DNA of 64,000 nt from positions 1,505,150 through 1,569,149 of the forward strand of contig NZ_DF967965.1 of assembly GCF_001050195.2 (NCBI RefSeq). Direction: 5' to 3'. Shown here piece by piece: positions 16,985 through 25,247 of this stretch. Positions within the stretch are counted from its first letter, which is position 1. Every line of letters begins with the position of its first letter. This stretch comes from Anaerolinea thermolimosa. Its GTDB lineage: Bacteria > Chloroflexota > Anaerolineae > Anaerolineales > Anaerolineaceae. The notes below the pieces were generated by a model, which ran no database searches, was not told the origin of the DNA, and saw nothing but the letters and a program-made list of their open reading frames with translations. Position numbers and translations under genes: made by a program.

Positions 16985-18640
16985 TCAAGCAATGACCGGC
17001 GATGCAGGTATTTCTTCATGCATCGGACAAACCCCTGCCGGACACACTCCCAGTCGAATATGCGCTTCCACTTCAGCTCTGAAATGCTTGAGAATATCTC
17101 GAATCGGCGTTCCGGCCGTCTGACCCAGCCCACAATTGGACAACTGGTAGAGGTTATCACTTAAATCCAGCAGCTCCTCAAGATCTTTTAGCGCTCCCTG
17201 TCCCTCGGAAATTCTCTTTAGCAGGTACCAGGCTCGTTCCGTACCTACCCGGCAGGGAGTACACTTTCCACAACTCTCACGCCTGAAGAAATTCAGTAAT
17301 ACCCTGGCGAGGTCAACCACACAGGTATCTTCATCGCAAATCAAAAGGGCTCCAGAACCAAGTGATACCCCCGCCCGGGCATACGAGTCAAAATCCATCG
17401 GGGTGTCCTGTAAACTGGCCGGGATGACAGAGCCACTCGATCCTCCGGTCTGTGCCAGTTTAAATGCCCGGTTATTTTTCATTCCTCGTGCATAAATGGC
17501 AATCACCTCGCGCAATGTAATCCCCATGGGTACTTCAATTAACCCGGTTACATTAACATTGCCCAGAACAGTATACACTTTAGTGCCGGGGCTGGACGGA
17601 GTTCCAAATTGCCTGTACCACTCTGCACCGTGCCGAATAATCGCCGGTACATTGGCCAGCGTCTCTACATTATTGATGAGGGTTGGCTTTCCCCAAAGAC
17701 CGTGAGTGGTAGGATAGGGTGGCCGAATACGTGGCTCGCCACGTTTACCCTCTATGGATTCCAAAAGGGCAGTTTCCTCTCCGCAAATATACGCACCAGC
17801 CCCCGAATGGACATGTATGTCAAAGTTGAAAGAAGTTCCAAATATCCCTTTTCCGAGGAAGCCATACTCCTTTGCCTGTTCTATGGCTTGGATCAACCTT
17901 TCCTGAGCCAGGGCGTACTCACCACGGACGTAAATGTAGCCTTCATCTGCCCCCACCGCGAATGCAGCAATGGTCATCGCCTCAAGAATACTAAACGGGT
18001 CTCCCTCCAGAATCACTCGGTCCTTGAAGGTGCCAGGTTCACTCTCATCGGCATTACAGATCACATATTTCTTGTCCCCATTCGCCTTGGAAACAAAACT
18101 CCATTTCAAGCCGGTCGGGAATCCCGCTCCCCCACGCCCCTTCAGACCAGATTTCTGAATTTCTCCAATCACATCCATCGGGGTCATTTCGGTCAGCACT
18201 TTTCCAAGCGCCGCATATCCATCGTGGAGGATATAATCCTCGATGCTGGTCGGGTCGATCAGCCCCGCTCGTTCCAGGACAATCCGCTGTTCAGCCGGAA
18301 CCGTTCCCTTTCGTGCATTTAACCAGGCAATCCGGCCGCTTAATTCCCGCACCGAGGCCTGGAATTCAGGAATGACTCGTCCTTTGTATAAGTGCTCCTC
18401 AACAATAGCATGAACCTGGTCCACCCCAACTGGCCCATAAGTCACTGCTTCCGGGTAGATGATTACCAGCGGGAAAACATCATGCCTCCCGATATCTCCA
18501 ACCATGGAAACTGTAACCTCATCTTCCAGGCCAAAGGCTTTGATCTCCGCCTGAAACCGTTGGAAAACTTCCTCGGCACCGTGCAACATACTTTGAGGAT
18601 CACTGGATACAAGCACCATGGAACGAAAAACTTTCATCAT
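16985..18640 (-). CDS. NuoF-like NADH-binding diaphorase subunit, without ferredoxin tail
   Basis: A 551-aa NuoF/HydB-type subunit that binds NADH, FMN and one [4Fe-4S] cluster. FMN/NADH motif GLKGRGGAGFPTGLKW, cluster motif ESCGKCTPCRVGTERA and the fourth ligand in NCGLGQ are intact. The first 90 residues are the thioredoxin-like domain that in HydB/HndC proteins carries a [2Fe-2S] cluster, but here none of the usual cysteines remain (LVSSDPQSMLHGAEE; VGDIGRHDVFPLVIIYPE). It ends at about 551 without the 2x[4Fe-4S] domain of its paralogue at 19212. It pairs with the NuoE-like gene 6 bp upstream. Electron partner unknown. Confidence 0.9.
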   Translation of the reverse strand: MMKVFRSMVLVSSDPQSMLHGAEEVFQRFQAEIKAFGLEDEVTVSMVGDIGRHDVFPLVIIYPEAVTYGPVGVDQVHAIVEEHLYKGRVIPEFQASVRELSGRIAWLNARKGTVPAEQRIVLERAGLIDPTSIEDYILHDGYAALGKVLTEMTPMDVIGEIQKSGLKGRGGAGFPTGLKWSFVSKANGDKKYVICNADESEPGTFKDRVILEGDPFSILEAMTIAAFAVGADEGYIYVRGEYALAQERLIQAIEQAKEYGFLGKGIFGTSFNFDIHVHSGAGAYICGEETALLESIEGKRGEPRIRPPYPTTHGLWGKPTLINNVETLANVPAIIRHGAEWYRQFGTPSSPGTKVYTVLGNVNVTGLIEVPMGITLREVIAIYARGMKNNRAFKLAQTGGSSGSVIPASLQDTPMDFDSYARAGVSLGSGALLICDEDTCVVDLARVLLNFFRRESCGKCTPCRVGTERAWYLLKRISEGQGALKDLEELLDLSDNLYQLSNCGLGQTAGTPIRDILKHFRAEVEAHIRLGVCPAGVCPMHEEIPASPVIA

Positions 18641-18646
18641 ATCCTC

Positions 18647-19129
18647 CTAAGCATAGCGGGCGAGAATTTCAGGGATCATGTCGGGTGTAACATTTCCATA
18701 CATATCGTCATCGACGATGAGCACTGGGCCAACTCCACATACTCCCAGGCAACTGACAGTAACCAGAGTCCATTTTCCATCAGGGCTTGTTTGCCCGGGT
18801 TGTAGATGGAGTTCTTCCTGCAAGCGCTGCCAGACCTGGCGACCACCCACCACATGGCAAGGAGCGCTTTCACAGAAGCGGATCACATGTTCACCCATTT
18901 CGTCTGTTGAAAGCATCTGATAGAACGTGGCTACCGAAAATACCTGGCTCTTGGGAATCTGCGTCAATCGGGCAACCTCTTCAAGTGCGTACGAAGGAAG
19001 ATAACCCATTTTCCGATTGATCTCATTGAGTATTGGGATCAACTCTGCGCGACTCGCACCATGTTTCTCAACCACGTTTTTAACAAGCTCATTGATCGAT
19101 TCCTTGAGAACAATCAGATCGCTCATCAT
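18647..19129 (-). CDS. NuoE-like [2Fe-2S] diaphorase subunit (second copy)
   Basis: A 160-aa NuoE/HndA-type protein with a complete [2Fe-2S] motif: C-x4-C in RFCESAPCHVVGG and C-x3-C in VSCLGVCGVGP. The N-terminal helical bundle (ELIPILNEINRKMGYLPSYALEEVA) is present. It forms the NuoEF-type diaphorase with the 551-aa NuoF-like protein that follows after 6 bp. It is the second NuoE in this operon (first at 22005), so the gene cluster encodes two NADH-handling modules. Confidence 0.93.
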   Translation of the reverse strand: MMSDLIVLKESINELVKNVVEKHGASRAELIPILNEINRKMGYLPSYALEEVARLTQIPKSQVFSVATFYQMLSTDEMGEHVIRFCESAPCHVVGGRQVWQRLQEELHLQPGQTSPDGKWTLVTVSCLGVCGVGPVLIVDDDMYGNVTPDMIPEILARYA

Positions 19130-19211
19130 TCTCCTCCAGGGTGATACATGATCTCGTGCAATACTTAAAGATTCAGCCCGGCAGGCAAATTACCCCCGGG
19201 CTGTAACTTCC

Positions 19212-20996
19212 CTAGTTGATCACGATGGCATTGAAATTGCAAACTTGCATACAAATGCCACATCGCACACAGATATCCGGGTCGATCTTGTGGGGTTGGC
19301 GCCGCTCACCAGAGATAGCACTGGTCGGGCAGTTCCGGGCACAGACGGTACATCCCGTACAGACATCCGGTTGAATTTCATAGGAGATCAACGCACGGCA
19401 TACTTTAGCCGGGCAACGTTTTTCATAAACATGAGCTTCATATTCGTGCCGGAAAAGCTTAAGCGTACTCTCAACCGGTGTAGGAGCGCCCTGCCCCAGC
19501 CCGCAAAGACTGGTGGCTTTAATCCAGGTGCACAACTCTTCCAGTTGTTCAATATCTCCATCTCGCCCTTTACCTTCACAAATCCTGGTCAGGATTTCCA
19601 GAATTTTACGGGTACCAATTCGGCACGGGGTACACTTTCCACAACTTTCTTCCTGTGTGAAATCCATGAAGAAACGTGCAATATCCACCATACACGTATC
19701 TTCATCCATTACCACCAGACCACCTGAGCCCATCATGGAACCCGCTTTTGTTAAAGATTCATAATCAATGGGCAAATCGAGAAATTCTGCCGAGAGACAC
19801 CCACCCATGGGGCCGCCGGTTTGGATGGCCTTAAACCCTTTATTATCTTTGATGCCCCCACCCACATCATAAATAACTTCGCGCAAAGTAATCCCGAAAG
19901 GCACCTCGATTAACCCGGTATTCTTCACGTCCCCGGCCAGAGCGAAGGTCTTTGTCCCTTTAGATTTTTCAGTGCCCATACTGCTGTACCATTCCGGGCC
20001 ACGCAGGATGATCTGAGGGACATTCGCATACGTCTCAACATTGTTAACGTTGGTAGGCTTCATCCACAAACCGGCCACTGCCGGGAAAGGTGGCCGTGGG
20101 CGGGGCTCACCCCGTCTTCCCTCAATCGAAGCCATCAGCGCTGTCTCTTCACCGCACACAAACGCGCCAGCCCCCATACGCACTTCGAGGTCAAAGCTGA
20201 AGTCTGTTCCAAGGATATTTTTCCCAAGGAAACCAAATTCTCGTGCCTGTGTAATGGCAATGTTCAAGGTCTTGACTGCGAGCGGGTATTCTGCGCGGCA
20301 ATAAATATAACCCTGCCGTGAGCCAATCGCATACGCCGCAATGATCATTCCCTCAATGACCGCATGGGGATCGCCCTCCAGAACACGGCGATTCATGAAA
20401 GCACCCGGATCACCTTCATCCGCATTGCAAATGACATATTTCACATCACCCGGGCTTTGCCTTGCAAACTGCCATTTTCTACCGGTTGGGAAACCCGCCC
20501 CGCCTCTACCTCTCAGACCCGATTGAAGCACGGTGTCTATTACTTGCTCCGGTGTCATCTCGGTCAGGACTTTTGCCAGAGCCATGTAACCATCTTCAGC
20601 AATATAATCCTCAATGTTATTCGGATCTATAACACCACAGTTACGTAGCACTACCCGCACTTCTTTGGGCTGAGGCGGACGTAACTCCTCGTCTCGGACA
20701 AGCCTTTCCTGAGCACGGAATCGTTCTACAGGTCGCCCTTTAAGAAAATGCTCTTCGACAAGATAGGGAATATCATCCGGCGTAAGGTTGGCGTAATGGA
20801 TCCCCTCAGGATACACCATCATGTCGGGCCCATAAAAAACGGGGTCACCAATCCGCGAGGTTTCCAATACCTGAACTTCGTCAATTAGCCCTTGCGCCAC
20901 CAGCTCATCGTGAAGCGCATCGATTACTTCGTGTGCCCCACGTTTTAAACATTCAGGATCGACAGACACCAGTACATGGGATCGAAAAAAAGCCAT
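19212..20996 (-). CDS. NuoF/HydB-like NADH-binding subunit with C-terminal 2x[4Fe-4S] ferredoxin domain
   Basis: A 594-aa subunit of a NAD(P)H-linked hydrogenase- or formate-dehydrogenase-type complex. FMN/NADH motif GLRGRGGAGFPTGRKW; [4Fe-4S] ligands in ESCGKCTPCRIGTRK and LCGLGQ; a C-terminal domain with CTGCTVCARNCP and CVRCGICMQVC for two [4Fe-4S] clusters, as in HydB and HndC. The N-terminal thioredoxin-like domain keeps only one cysteine (SVDPECLKRG), and the usual second pair is lost (SRIGDPVFYGPD), so it probably lacks a cluster. Such subunits may take part in electron bifurcation, but no catalytic partner is nearby. Confidence 0.92.
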   Translation of the reverse strand: MAFFRSHVLVSVDPECLKRGAHEVIDALHDELVAQGLIDEVQVLETSRIGDPVFYGPDMMVYPEGIHYANLTPDDIPYLVEEHFLKGRPVERFRAQERLVRDEELRPPQPKEVRVVLRNCGVIDPNNIEDYIAEDGYMALAKVLTEMTPEQVIDTVLQSGLRGRGGAGFPTGRKWQFARQSPGDVKYVICNADEGDPGAFMNRRVLEGDPHAVIEGMIIAAYAIGSRQGYIYCRAEYPLAVKTLNIAITQAREFGFLGKNILGTDFSFDLEVRMGAGAFVCGEETALMASIEGRRGEPRPRPPFPAVAGLWMKPTNVNNVETYANVPQIILRGPEWYSSMGTEKSKGTKTFALAGDVKNTGLIEVPFGITLREVIYDVGGGIKDNKGFKAIQTGGPMGGCLSAEFLDLPIDYESLTKAGSMMGSGGLVVMDEDTCMVDIARFFMDFTQEESCGKCTPCRIGTRKILEILTRICEGKGRDGDIEQLEELCTWIKATSLCGLGQGAPTPVESTLKLFRHEYEAHVYEKRCPAKVCRALISYEIQPDVCTGCTVCARNCPTSAISGERRQPHKIDPDICVRCGICMQVCNFNAIVIN

Positions 20997-21054
20997 AAAA
21001 CACCTTCTAGCCCGCTGTAATGATCGGGTGAGACTTATCCAGAAATCTACCCGG

Positions 21055-21423
21055 TTAACTCTCGATAACGTAATCTTTCACAATTTGCCCACCAACCACG
21101 TGTTCTTTCATAATCCGCCGGGCAGCATCAGGATGAACCCGGCCATAGGTCACTTTGGGTTGATCTCCTTTAATCACCTGAACAATGGGTTCAAAGGAAT
21201 CCAAACCGATATTCCCCGTTTGCCGGACAACAATACCGGAAAGATTCTCTTTTTCAATATAATCCAGGATTGCTTTCAAAGTCTCACGCGCACCGGCGGC
21301 AATTCCCACAGTGCCCATTCCAACCACAATTTGCACTTCGCCAGAAGCCGTCTTTACCCGGCGCTTTTCCAGCGCCTCTTCTCGAAGCCGTTTCAAATCC
21401 TCAAGCGATTTCACCTTGTCCAT
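21055..21423 (-). CDS. HndB-like thioredoxin-fold [2Fe-2S] ferredoxin homologue lacking all cysteines
   Basis: A 122-aa protein matching the small [2Fe-2S] ferredoxin-like subunits (HndB type) of NADP-reducing hydrogenases, with an N-terminal helical segment KSLEDLKRLREEALEKR and core VGMGTVGIAAGARETLKAIL, QTGNIGLDSFEPIVQVI, KVTYGRVHPDAARRIMKEHVVGG. Where relatives have Cys (GTCG and TGCxGLC positions, from memory of the family) this one has V, N and D, and no cysteine occurs in the whole protein. It should not bind a [2Fe-2S] cluster. The reading frame is intact and in the usual operon position, so it is probably retained as a structural subunit. Confidence 0.85.
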   Translation of the reverse strand: MDKVKSLEDLKRLREEALEKRRVKTASGEVQIVVGMGTVGIAAGARETLKAILDYIEKENLSGIVVRQTGNIGLDSFEPIVQVIKGDQPKVTYGRVHPDAARRIMKEHVVGGQIVKDYVIES

Positions 21424-21447
21424 GCGACTCTCCTGCTTGATTCGAAG

Positions 21448-22002
21448 TTATGACTGACCTGCCTGTTGCACCCTCGCGACCCCTTTCTCCAGGGTTTCAC
21501 GTAGGTAGGCGATAATAGCCGGTTCAGTAAGAGGAATATCCTTAAGTTCCTCTTTGATCGGCGCATCATCGAACTCAAAGGTTTCCCCATCTACCTGATA
21601 GCGAAATACCCAGTGTATCTCAGGGCATCCCACAACCAGGGTAAGTATTGTCTCAGCCAGGTTTCCCAGGGGCATTCGGTCTATATGGCTGCGTTGAAAA
21701 ACGACATCAATCCGCGTTCCTACCCCCGGTTTGGATTGAATGGTCAAATCACCGTTGCAGGCTTCTGCCGCCGCTTTTAACAACGGGATTCCCAGCCCCA
21801 CGCTGCGGGTAGTTCGGGAGGTTACAAACGGATCCGTTACACGCTGTAGGGTTAACGCATCCATTCCCACACCATCGTCCTCTACAGTCATACTCAGACG
21901 ATCTACCTGGCTATCTTCAATAATCGTTATGGTAATGTTCCGGGCTCCAGCCGATACGCTGTTATGCGCAATATCCAGCAAGTGAAGCGCTAGCTCTCTC
22001 AA
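21448..22002 (-). CDS. Stand-alone HATPase_c (GHKL) ATP-binding protein
   Basis: A 184-aa protein with a histidine-kinase-type ATP-binding domain only: N box DIAHNSVSAGARN, G1 DDGVGMD, then GLGIPLLKAAAEACNGDL and GVGTRIDVVF. There is no phospho-acceptor His or sensor domain. The last 60 residues are an extra domain of unknown role. Genes like this sit between HndA/NuoE and HndB/NuoF genes in clostridial [FeFe] hydrogenase operons (established context), where a regulatory function is supposed but not proved. It lies 2 bp after the NuoE gene. Confidence 0.87.
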   Translation of the reverse strand: MRELALHLLDIAHNSVSAGARNITITIIEDSQVDRLSMTVEDDGVGMDALTLQRVTDPFVTSRTTRSVGLGIPLLKAAAEACNGDLTIQSKPGVGTRIDVVFQRSHIDRMPLGNLAETILTLVVGCPEIHWVFRYQVDGETFEFDDAPIKEELKDIPLTEPAIIAYLRETLEKGVARVQQAGQS

Positions 22003-22004
22003 GG

Positions 22005-22520
22005 TTATTTTCCGTCGTTTTCCTGTAATCCACGGACTATCTGAGGAAACTTATTCGGACGCACCCGTCCGTGAGTATCTTCATCAACCACTACCACAGG
22101 TGCCTGACTGCAAGCCCCAACGCAGCGACATAATTCCAGGGTAATCAACCCATCACTTGTGGTTTCTCCGGGCTCTATACCAAGTACCTGCCGTGCTTTA
22201 TCAATCAACTGAGGAGTTCCTCCCACATAACAGGCCGTTCCCATACAAAACTTAATCGTATGCTTTCCGCGGGGTTTGGTTGTGAAGAAGGAATAGAATG
22301 AGACCACTCCATGGACCGCAGAAACAGGGACATGCAAGTGGTTGGCAATATAAAGTTGCATCGGTTCAGAAATGAAACCGATTTGGCTTTGCACCTCGTT
22401 CAGGATAACCATCAAACCACCGGGTAAATCCTTATTTTGTTCAAGGATCTGGTCGATAATGGCCCGTTTTTCAGGCACTGCTACCGGATCATTTTCAGGT
22501 ATAGTGATCTGCTTCAACAT
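22005..22520 (-). CDS. NuoE/HndA-like [2Fe-2S] diaphorase subunit (first copy)
   Basis: A 171-aa NuoE-type protein with a full [2Fe-2S] motif: C-x4-C in KFCMGTACYVGG and C-x3-C in LCRCVGACSQAP (one further Cys precedes it). Helical N-terminus with LEQNKDLPGGLMVILNEVQ. It is the first gene after a 170-bp gap with a plausible promoter, so it probably starts the diaphorase operon running to 16985. Partner is the NuoF-ferredoxin gene at 19212, with the HATPase and HndB-like genes between, the standard order in HydABC/Hnd operons. Confidence 0.93.
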   Translation of the reverse strand: MLKQITIPENDPVAVPEKRAIIDQILEQNKDLPGGLMVILNEVQSQIGFISEPMQLYIANHLHVPVSAVHGVVSFYSFFTTKPRGKHTIKFCMGTACYVGGTPQLIDKARQVLGIEPGETTSDGLITLELCRCVGACSQAPVVVVDEDTHGRVRPNKFPQIVRGLQENDGK

Positions 22521-22595
22521 TGGATCTCCAGCGGAATAAAATAAACTTGATAATTTGACTTAAATTGTAAGAAATACCCTTATTTAACCTAAATG

Positions 22596-22625
22596 AGTTT
22601 ACCCTCCCACCCTTAAAATGGTCAA
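22596..22625 (-). promoter_or_regulatory. Possible promoter of the NuoEF operon
   Basis: On the minus strand: TTGACC (22625-22620), 18-bp spacer, TAAACT (22601-22596). A second TTGACA box lies about 30 bp further upstream in the same AATTGAC context, so the true -35 is uncertain. The 170-bp gap 22521-22690 holds no gene. Confidence 0.35.
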
Positions 22626-22690
22626 TTATCAAATGTCACCTTAAGTCTAGAGGGTTGTCAATTTGGATAAAGTTATCGGAATTTTTCGGA

Positions 22691-23434
22691 TCACTCTTTT
22701 AGAACCCGATGACTGCGTCCGTCTATTCCCAATACCGCTCGGCGTATCTCATCCACGGTAATCTCTTCTAAGCTCAGATCATTTAATCCGCGAATGTCTT
22801 CTAGAAAATGGGCATCCCCATCCTGGATCAGAGGATACCCTTTAAGTGCCGGAAAGTCTTGATAAGCTTGCTCCGGAGTAGTGTGAAGTGAAATTTCGAG
22901 CATCTCTATCGGCACATCATCTGGCACCAATCCGAGAATGGCAAGTAAACCATTGGCTTTCCGGTTTACATGCGCCGGGATCATCAAACCACCCAGCCCA
23001 TATACAGCCTCCCACGCCTGACGTAACGTCCACTGCGTGGAGGTAAGTAAAAGACGATCTTCCCGACGGATAAATGCTCCCGTCTCATCTACCACGAATT
23101 GTTCACCAAAATATTCAACGTTATTGGGAATCACCGGTAACACCCGATCCACCATGGCCTGGAATGCCAGACTTTGTTCCAGCGAATCGAAGAGACACAC
23201 CACATGCACTTCTTCGATAGTCTGCAGCTCCATACCCGGCAAAATGGTAACCTCGGTTCCTTGAGCTGCCCTTTGAACTGCCAGGATATTTGCAGAGGCG
23301 TTATGATCAGTAATAGCCAGCAGGCTGATTCCGCGTTCTATCGCCGTCTCAACAATCAACGGAGGAATCATCTCAACATCGGCACACGGCGAGAGCACCG
23401 TATGAACATGAAAATCAGCCCGTAAATGAATCAA
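22691..23434 (-). CDS. PHP domain metal-dependent phosphoesterase
   Basis: A 247-aa PHP-fold hydrolase. Metal ligands: H9 and H11 in FHVHTVLSPC, LLAITDHNAS, a glutamate in GMELQT, IPAHVN and the C-terminal DGDAHFLEDI. PHP phosphoesterases hydrolyse phosphate esters or nucleotides with two or three metals; the substrate is unknown. It is the last gene of a four-gene regulatory run (DRTGG, CBS-HATPase, DRTGG, PHP). This set recurs next to [FeFe] hydrogenase genes in anaerobes, so the run is likely functionally tied to the diaphorase genes that follow. Confidence 0.9.
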   Translation of the reverse strand: MIHLRADFHVHTVLSPCADVEMIPPLIVETAIERGISLLAITDHNASANILAVQRAAQGTEVTILPGMELQTIEEVHVVCLFDSLEQSLAFQAMVDRVLPVIPNNVEYFGEQFVVDETGAFIRREDRLLLTSTQWTLRQAWEAVYGLGGLMIPAHVNRKANGLLAILGLVPDDVPIEMLEISLHTTPEQAYQDFPALKGYPLIQDGDAHFLEDIRGLNDLSLEEITVDEIRRAVLGIDGRSHRVLKE

Positions 23435-23464
23435 AGTGAACCTTTTATGGATGAAGATTGCGCA

Positions 23465-23812
23465 TCAACCGCTGCGCAGCCCAAGTTGCCAGAGTAACCC
23501 CGCCACTTCAAAGCTGGTTTTCGGGGTCGAGAAAATAGTCACTCCCTTTTCATTTGCCCGGGAGATAGCCGCAGGATCGAGCAAGGCATTTTCGGTTACG
23601 ATAATGGCCGCAAGCTCCAGTAATGCCGCCACAGCCACAATATTCACATGGGCTTGCAAAGTGACCCAGATTCCCTGACGGGGTGCACCAGACATTACAC
23701 AACTTAACATATCCGATACATATCCTCCCGTCGGTACAACTTCACTCAAGTCGTGGCTATCGGTAACCAAGGTCAGGTCAAGTTCTCTGGCTATTTGATC
23801 AAGGGTTATCAT
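23465..23812 (-). CDS. DRTGG-type small regulatory domain protein
   Basis: A 115-aa protein with LDQIARELDLTLVTDSHDLSEVVPTGGYVSDMLSCVMSGAP, the DRTGG-like fold found in Pta, HPr-kinase-like and CBS-linked regulators, and a second half AAIIVTENALLDPAAISRANEKGVTIFSTP. Such domains are thought to bind a small ligand; the kinase active site of HprK is absent. It is 10 bp downstream of the CBS-HATPase gene and is a paralogue of the protein at 24825. Function is inferred to be sensing within the same regulatory module. Confidence 0.78.
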   Translation of the reverse strand: MITLDQIARELDLTLVTDSHDLSEVVPTGGYVSDMLSCVMSGAPRQGIWVTLQAHVNIVAVAALLELAAIIVTENALLDPAAISRANEKGVTIFSTPKTSFEVAGLLWQLGLRSG

Positions 23813-23822
23813 GTATGCTCCT

Positions 23823-24809
23823 TTATGAGCTTGAATGTCCTTCGCCTACGGTATTTTCAGGTTTCATGAACAATTTCATGCGCAAACGTGTTCCTTTTCC
23901 CCATGTTGATTCCAGCTTCATGCTATCCACACAGCGTTGGATGTTCACCAACCCCATACCAGCACCAAAACCAAGCTCACGAACTTCATCCGACGCGGTG
24001 GAGTAGCCCGGCCGCATGGCCAGCTCGACATCTTTAATCCCCGGGCCGTCATCGGTTGCCTCAATAGATATTTGGTGCGGCTCTATTTCTGCTCGAATAA
24101 CCCCTCCATTGGTGGTGTGAATAATCAAATTCATTTCTGCTTCGTAAACGGCAATGCCACAACGACGAGCAATCTGTGGGTTCGCCCCTAAGCGTAAAAG
24201 CGCCCTTTTCAGATTACTTGAAGCCGCCCCACCATGAACAAAATCCCGGGGTTTAATGTTATACCTGAGGATCAAACTGGTTCGATCCGAGACAATATCC
24301 TCAAATAAATGGCTGGCCCGGTACCGGCGCACTTCCTCAATCTGATAATCTTTCTGGAGAGCCTGGAGTAAACCCAGAGTGATATCACCTTTGGTTAGAA
24401 TCCCGAGCAATCGTCGCTGCGCGTCCACCACCGGTAGCCGACCATGACGTGTGGTAACAAATAATTTCAACGCCTCCACCACCGGATCCGTATGAGAGAT
24501 GGTAATGGGGTTGGCTGTCATGTAATCTTTTACCTGTGCATCAAGGTCATTGTTCGTCAGACAGCGAATGAGATCTTCCAGACTCACCACCCCACATAAA
24601 ACCCCATCCACCACTACCGGCGCTCCCGAAATTCGTTCGGTTCGAAAAAGCTCAAGCGCCTGATGCATCTTCATATCAGGCGCCAGGCATTTAACATCTC
24701 GGGTCATCACCTCTTCTACTTTAAGCTCGTAAGCAAGCTCTTCAGTACGGGTGATATATTGAGCTTCCTGATCAGTGATCGGACGTCTGGATAATTGATG
24801 GTCGTCCAT
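23823..24809 (-). CDS. CBS-pair protein with C-terminal HATPase_c domain
   Basis: A 328-aa fusion. Residues about 30-150 hold two CBS motifs (VEEVMTRDVKCLAPD, ISGAPVVVDGVLCGVVSLEDLI, then VKDYMTANPITISHTD, HGRLPVVDAQRRLLGILTKGDI), which usually bind adenine nucleotides. Residues about 200-325 are a GHKL/anti-sigma-type ATP-binding domain (YEAEMNLIIHT, ATDDGPGIKD, GFGAGMGLVNIQRC, WGKGTRLRMKLF). No phospho-acceptor histidine is seen. It could act as an energy-sensing serine kinase or anti-sigma-like switch. It is flanked on both sides by DRTGG proteins. Confidence 0.88.
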   Translation of the reverse strand: MDDHQLSRRPITDQEAQYITRTEELAYELKVEEVMTRDVKCLAPDMKMHQALELFRTERISGAPVVVDGVLCGVVSLEDLIRCLTNNDLDAQVKDYMTANPITISHTDPVVEALKLFVTTRHGRLPVVDAQRRLLGILTKGDITLGLLQALQKDYQIEEVRRYRASHLFEDIVSDRTSLILRYNIKPRDFVHGGAASSNLKRALLRLGANPQIARRCGIAVYEAEMNLIIHTTNGGVIRAEIEPHQISIEATDDGPGIKDVELAMRPGYSTASDEVRELGFGAGMGLVNIQRCVDSMKLESTWGKGTRLRMKLFMKPENTVGEGHSSS

Positions 24810-24824
24810 AAGAATTTATGTGAC

Positions 24825-25205
24825 CTACCCACAATCACAAAAATCGGGGTCCACCGGCCTCTCCAGGCTTTTTACTCCAGAGTTGTAAAGCCGTCCACAG
24901 ACCTCAAACATTCCAAAAGGGGTAGAAACAAAAGGTATGCCCTCTTGATTAGCCAGATTGATCGTTTCGGCGGGCGGGGTCTTTCCCCGAACCAGAATAA
25001 CCGCGGCCACTTCCGCCATCTGCGCCGTCCGAATCACCTGCGGATTGCACAGGCCTGTCACCAATACTGCCTCAGGTTGGATTGCCGCTAATACATCGGA
25101 CATTAAATCTGCAGCAAATGCTCCCTTAACTTCTCGGTTCAGGTTGCTTTGTGGGGTCAACAAAACCCCGTTTACAAGGTGAATCAATTCATGGATGTTC
25201 ATCAT
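24825..25205 (-). CDS. DRTGG-type small regulatory domain protein (first copy)
   Basis: A 126-aa paralogue of the protein at 23465: IHELIHLVNGVLLTPQSNLNREVKGAFAADLMSDVLAAI, then AVILVRGKTPPAETINLANQEGIPFVSTP. It has a C-terminal tail ending DFCDCG, not found in the paralogue, which may bind metal. It is the first gene of the regulatory run; two adjacent ATG codons (25205, 25202) are possible starts. A 127-bp mobile element sits 50 bp upstream, so its promoter may lie in or beyond that element. Confidence 0.75.
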   Translation of the reverse strand: MMNIHELIHLVNGVLLTPQSNLNREVKGAFAADLMSDVLAAIQPEAVLVTGLCNPQVIRTAQMAEVAAVILVRGKTPPAETINLANQEGIPFVSTPFGMFEVCGRLYNSGVKSLERPVDPDFCDCG

Positions 25206-25247
25206 TCCTTGCCGCTTGCCAGAAAATCTTATTACAGGATCATATAG

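Noticed and set aside
16873-17160. N-terminal extension of the cyclic-nucleotide-binding protein
   Set aside because: It would read through the terminator at 16952-16979 and overlap the NuoF-like gene; the ATG at 16872 begins the recognisable domain.
17609-18322. Plus-strand open frame of 237 codons
   Set aside because: It is antisense to the nuoF-like gene, whose motifs are unmistakable, has no ribosome site and no recognisable fold.
19245-19727. Plus-strand open frame of 160 codons opposite the NuoF ferredoxin tail
   Set aside because: It mirrors the cysteine-rich coding sequence of the opposite strand; composition is that of a shadow frame.
16985-25205. Interpretation as a complete complex I or a complete [FeFe] hydrogenase operon
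   Set aside because: No NuoG/HydA-type subunit with an H-cluster motif and no membrane Nuo subunits are present; only the NuoE/NuoF-type parts are.
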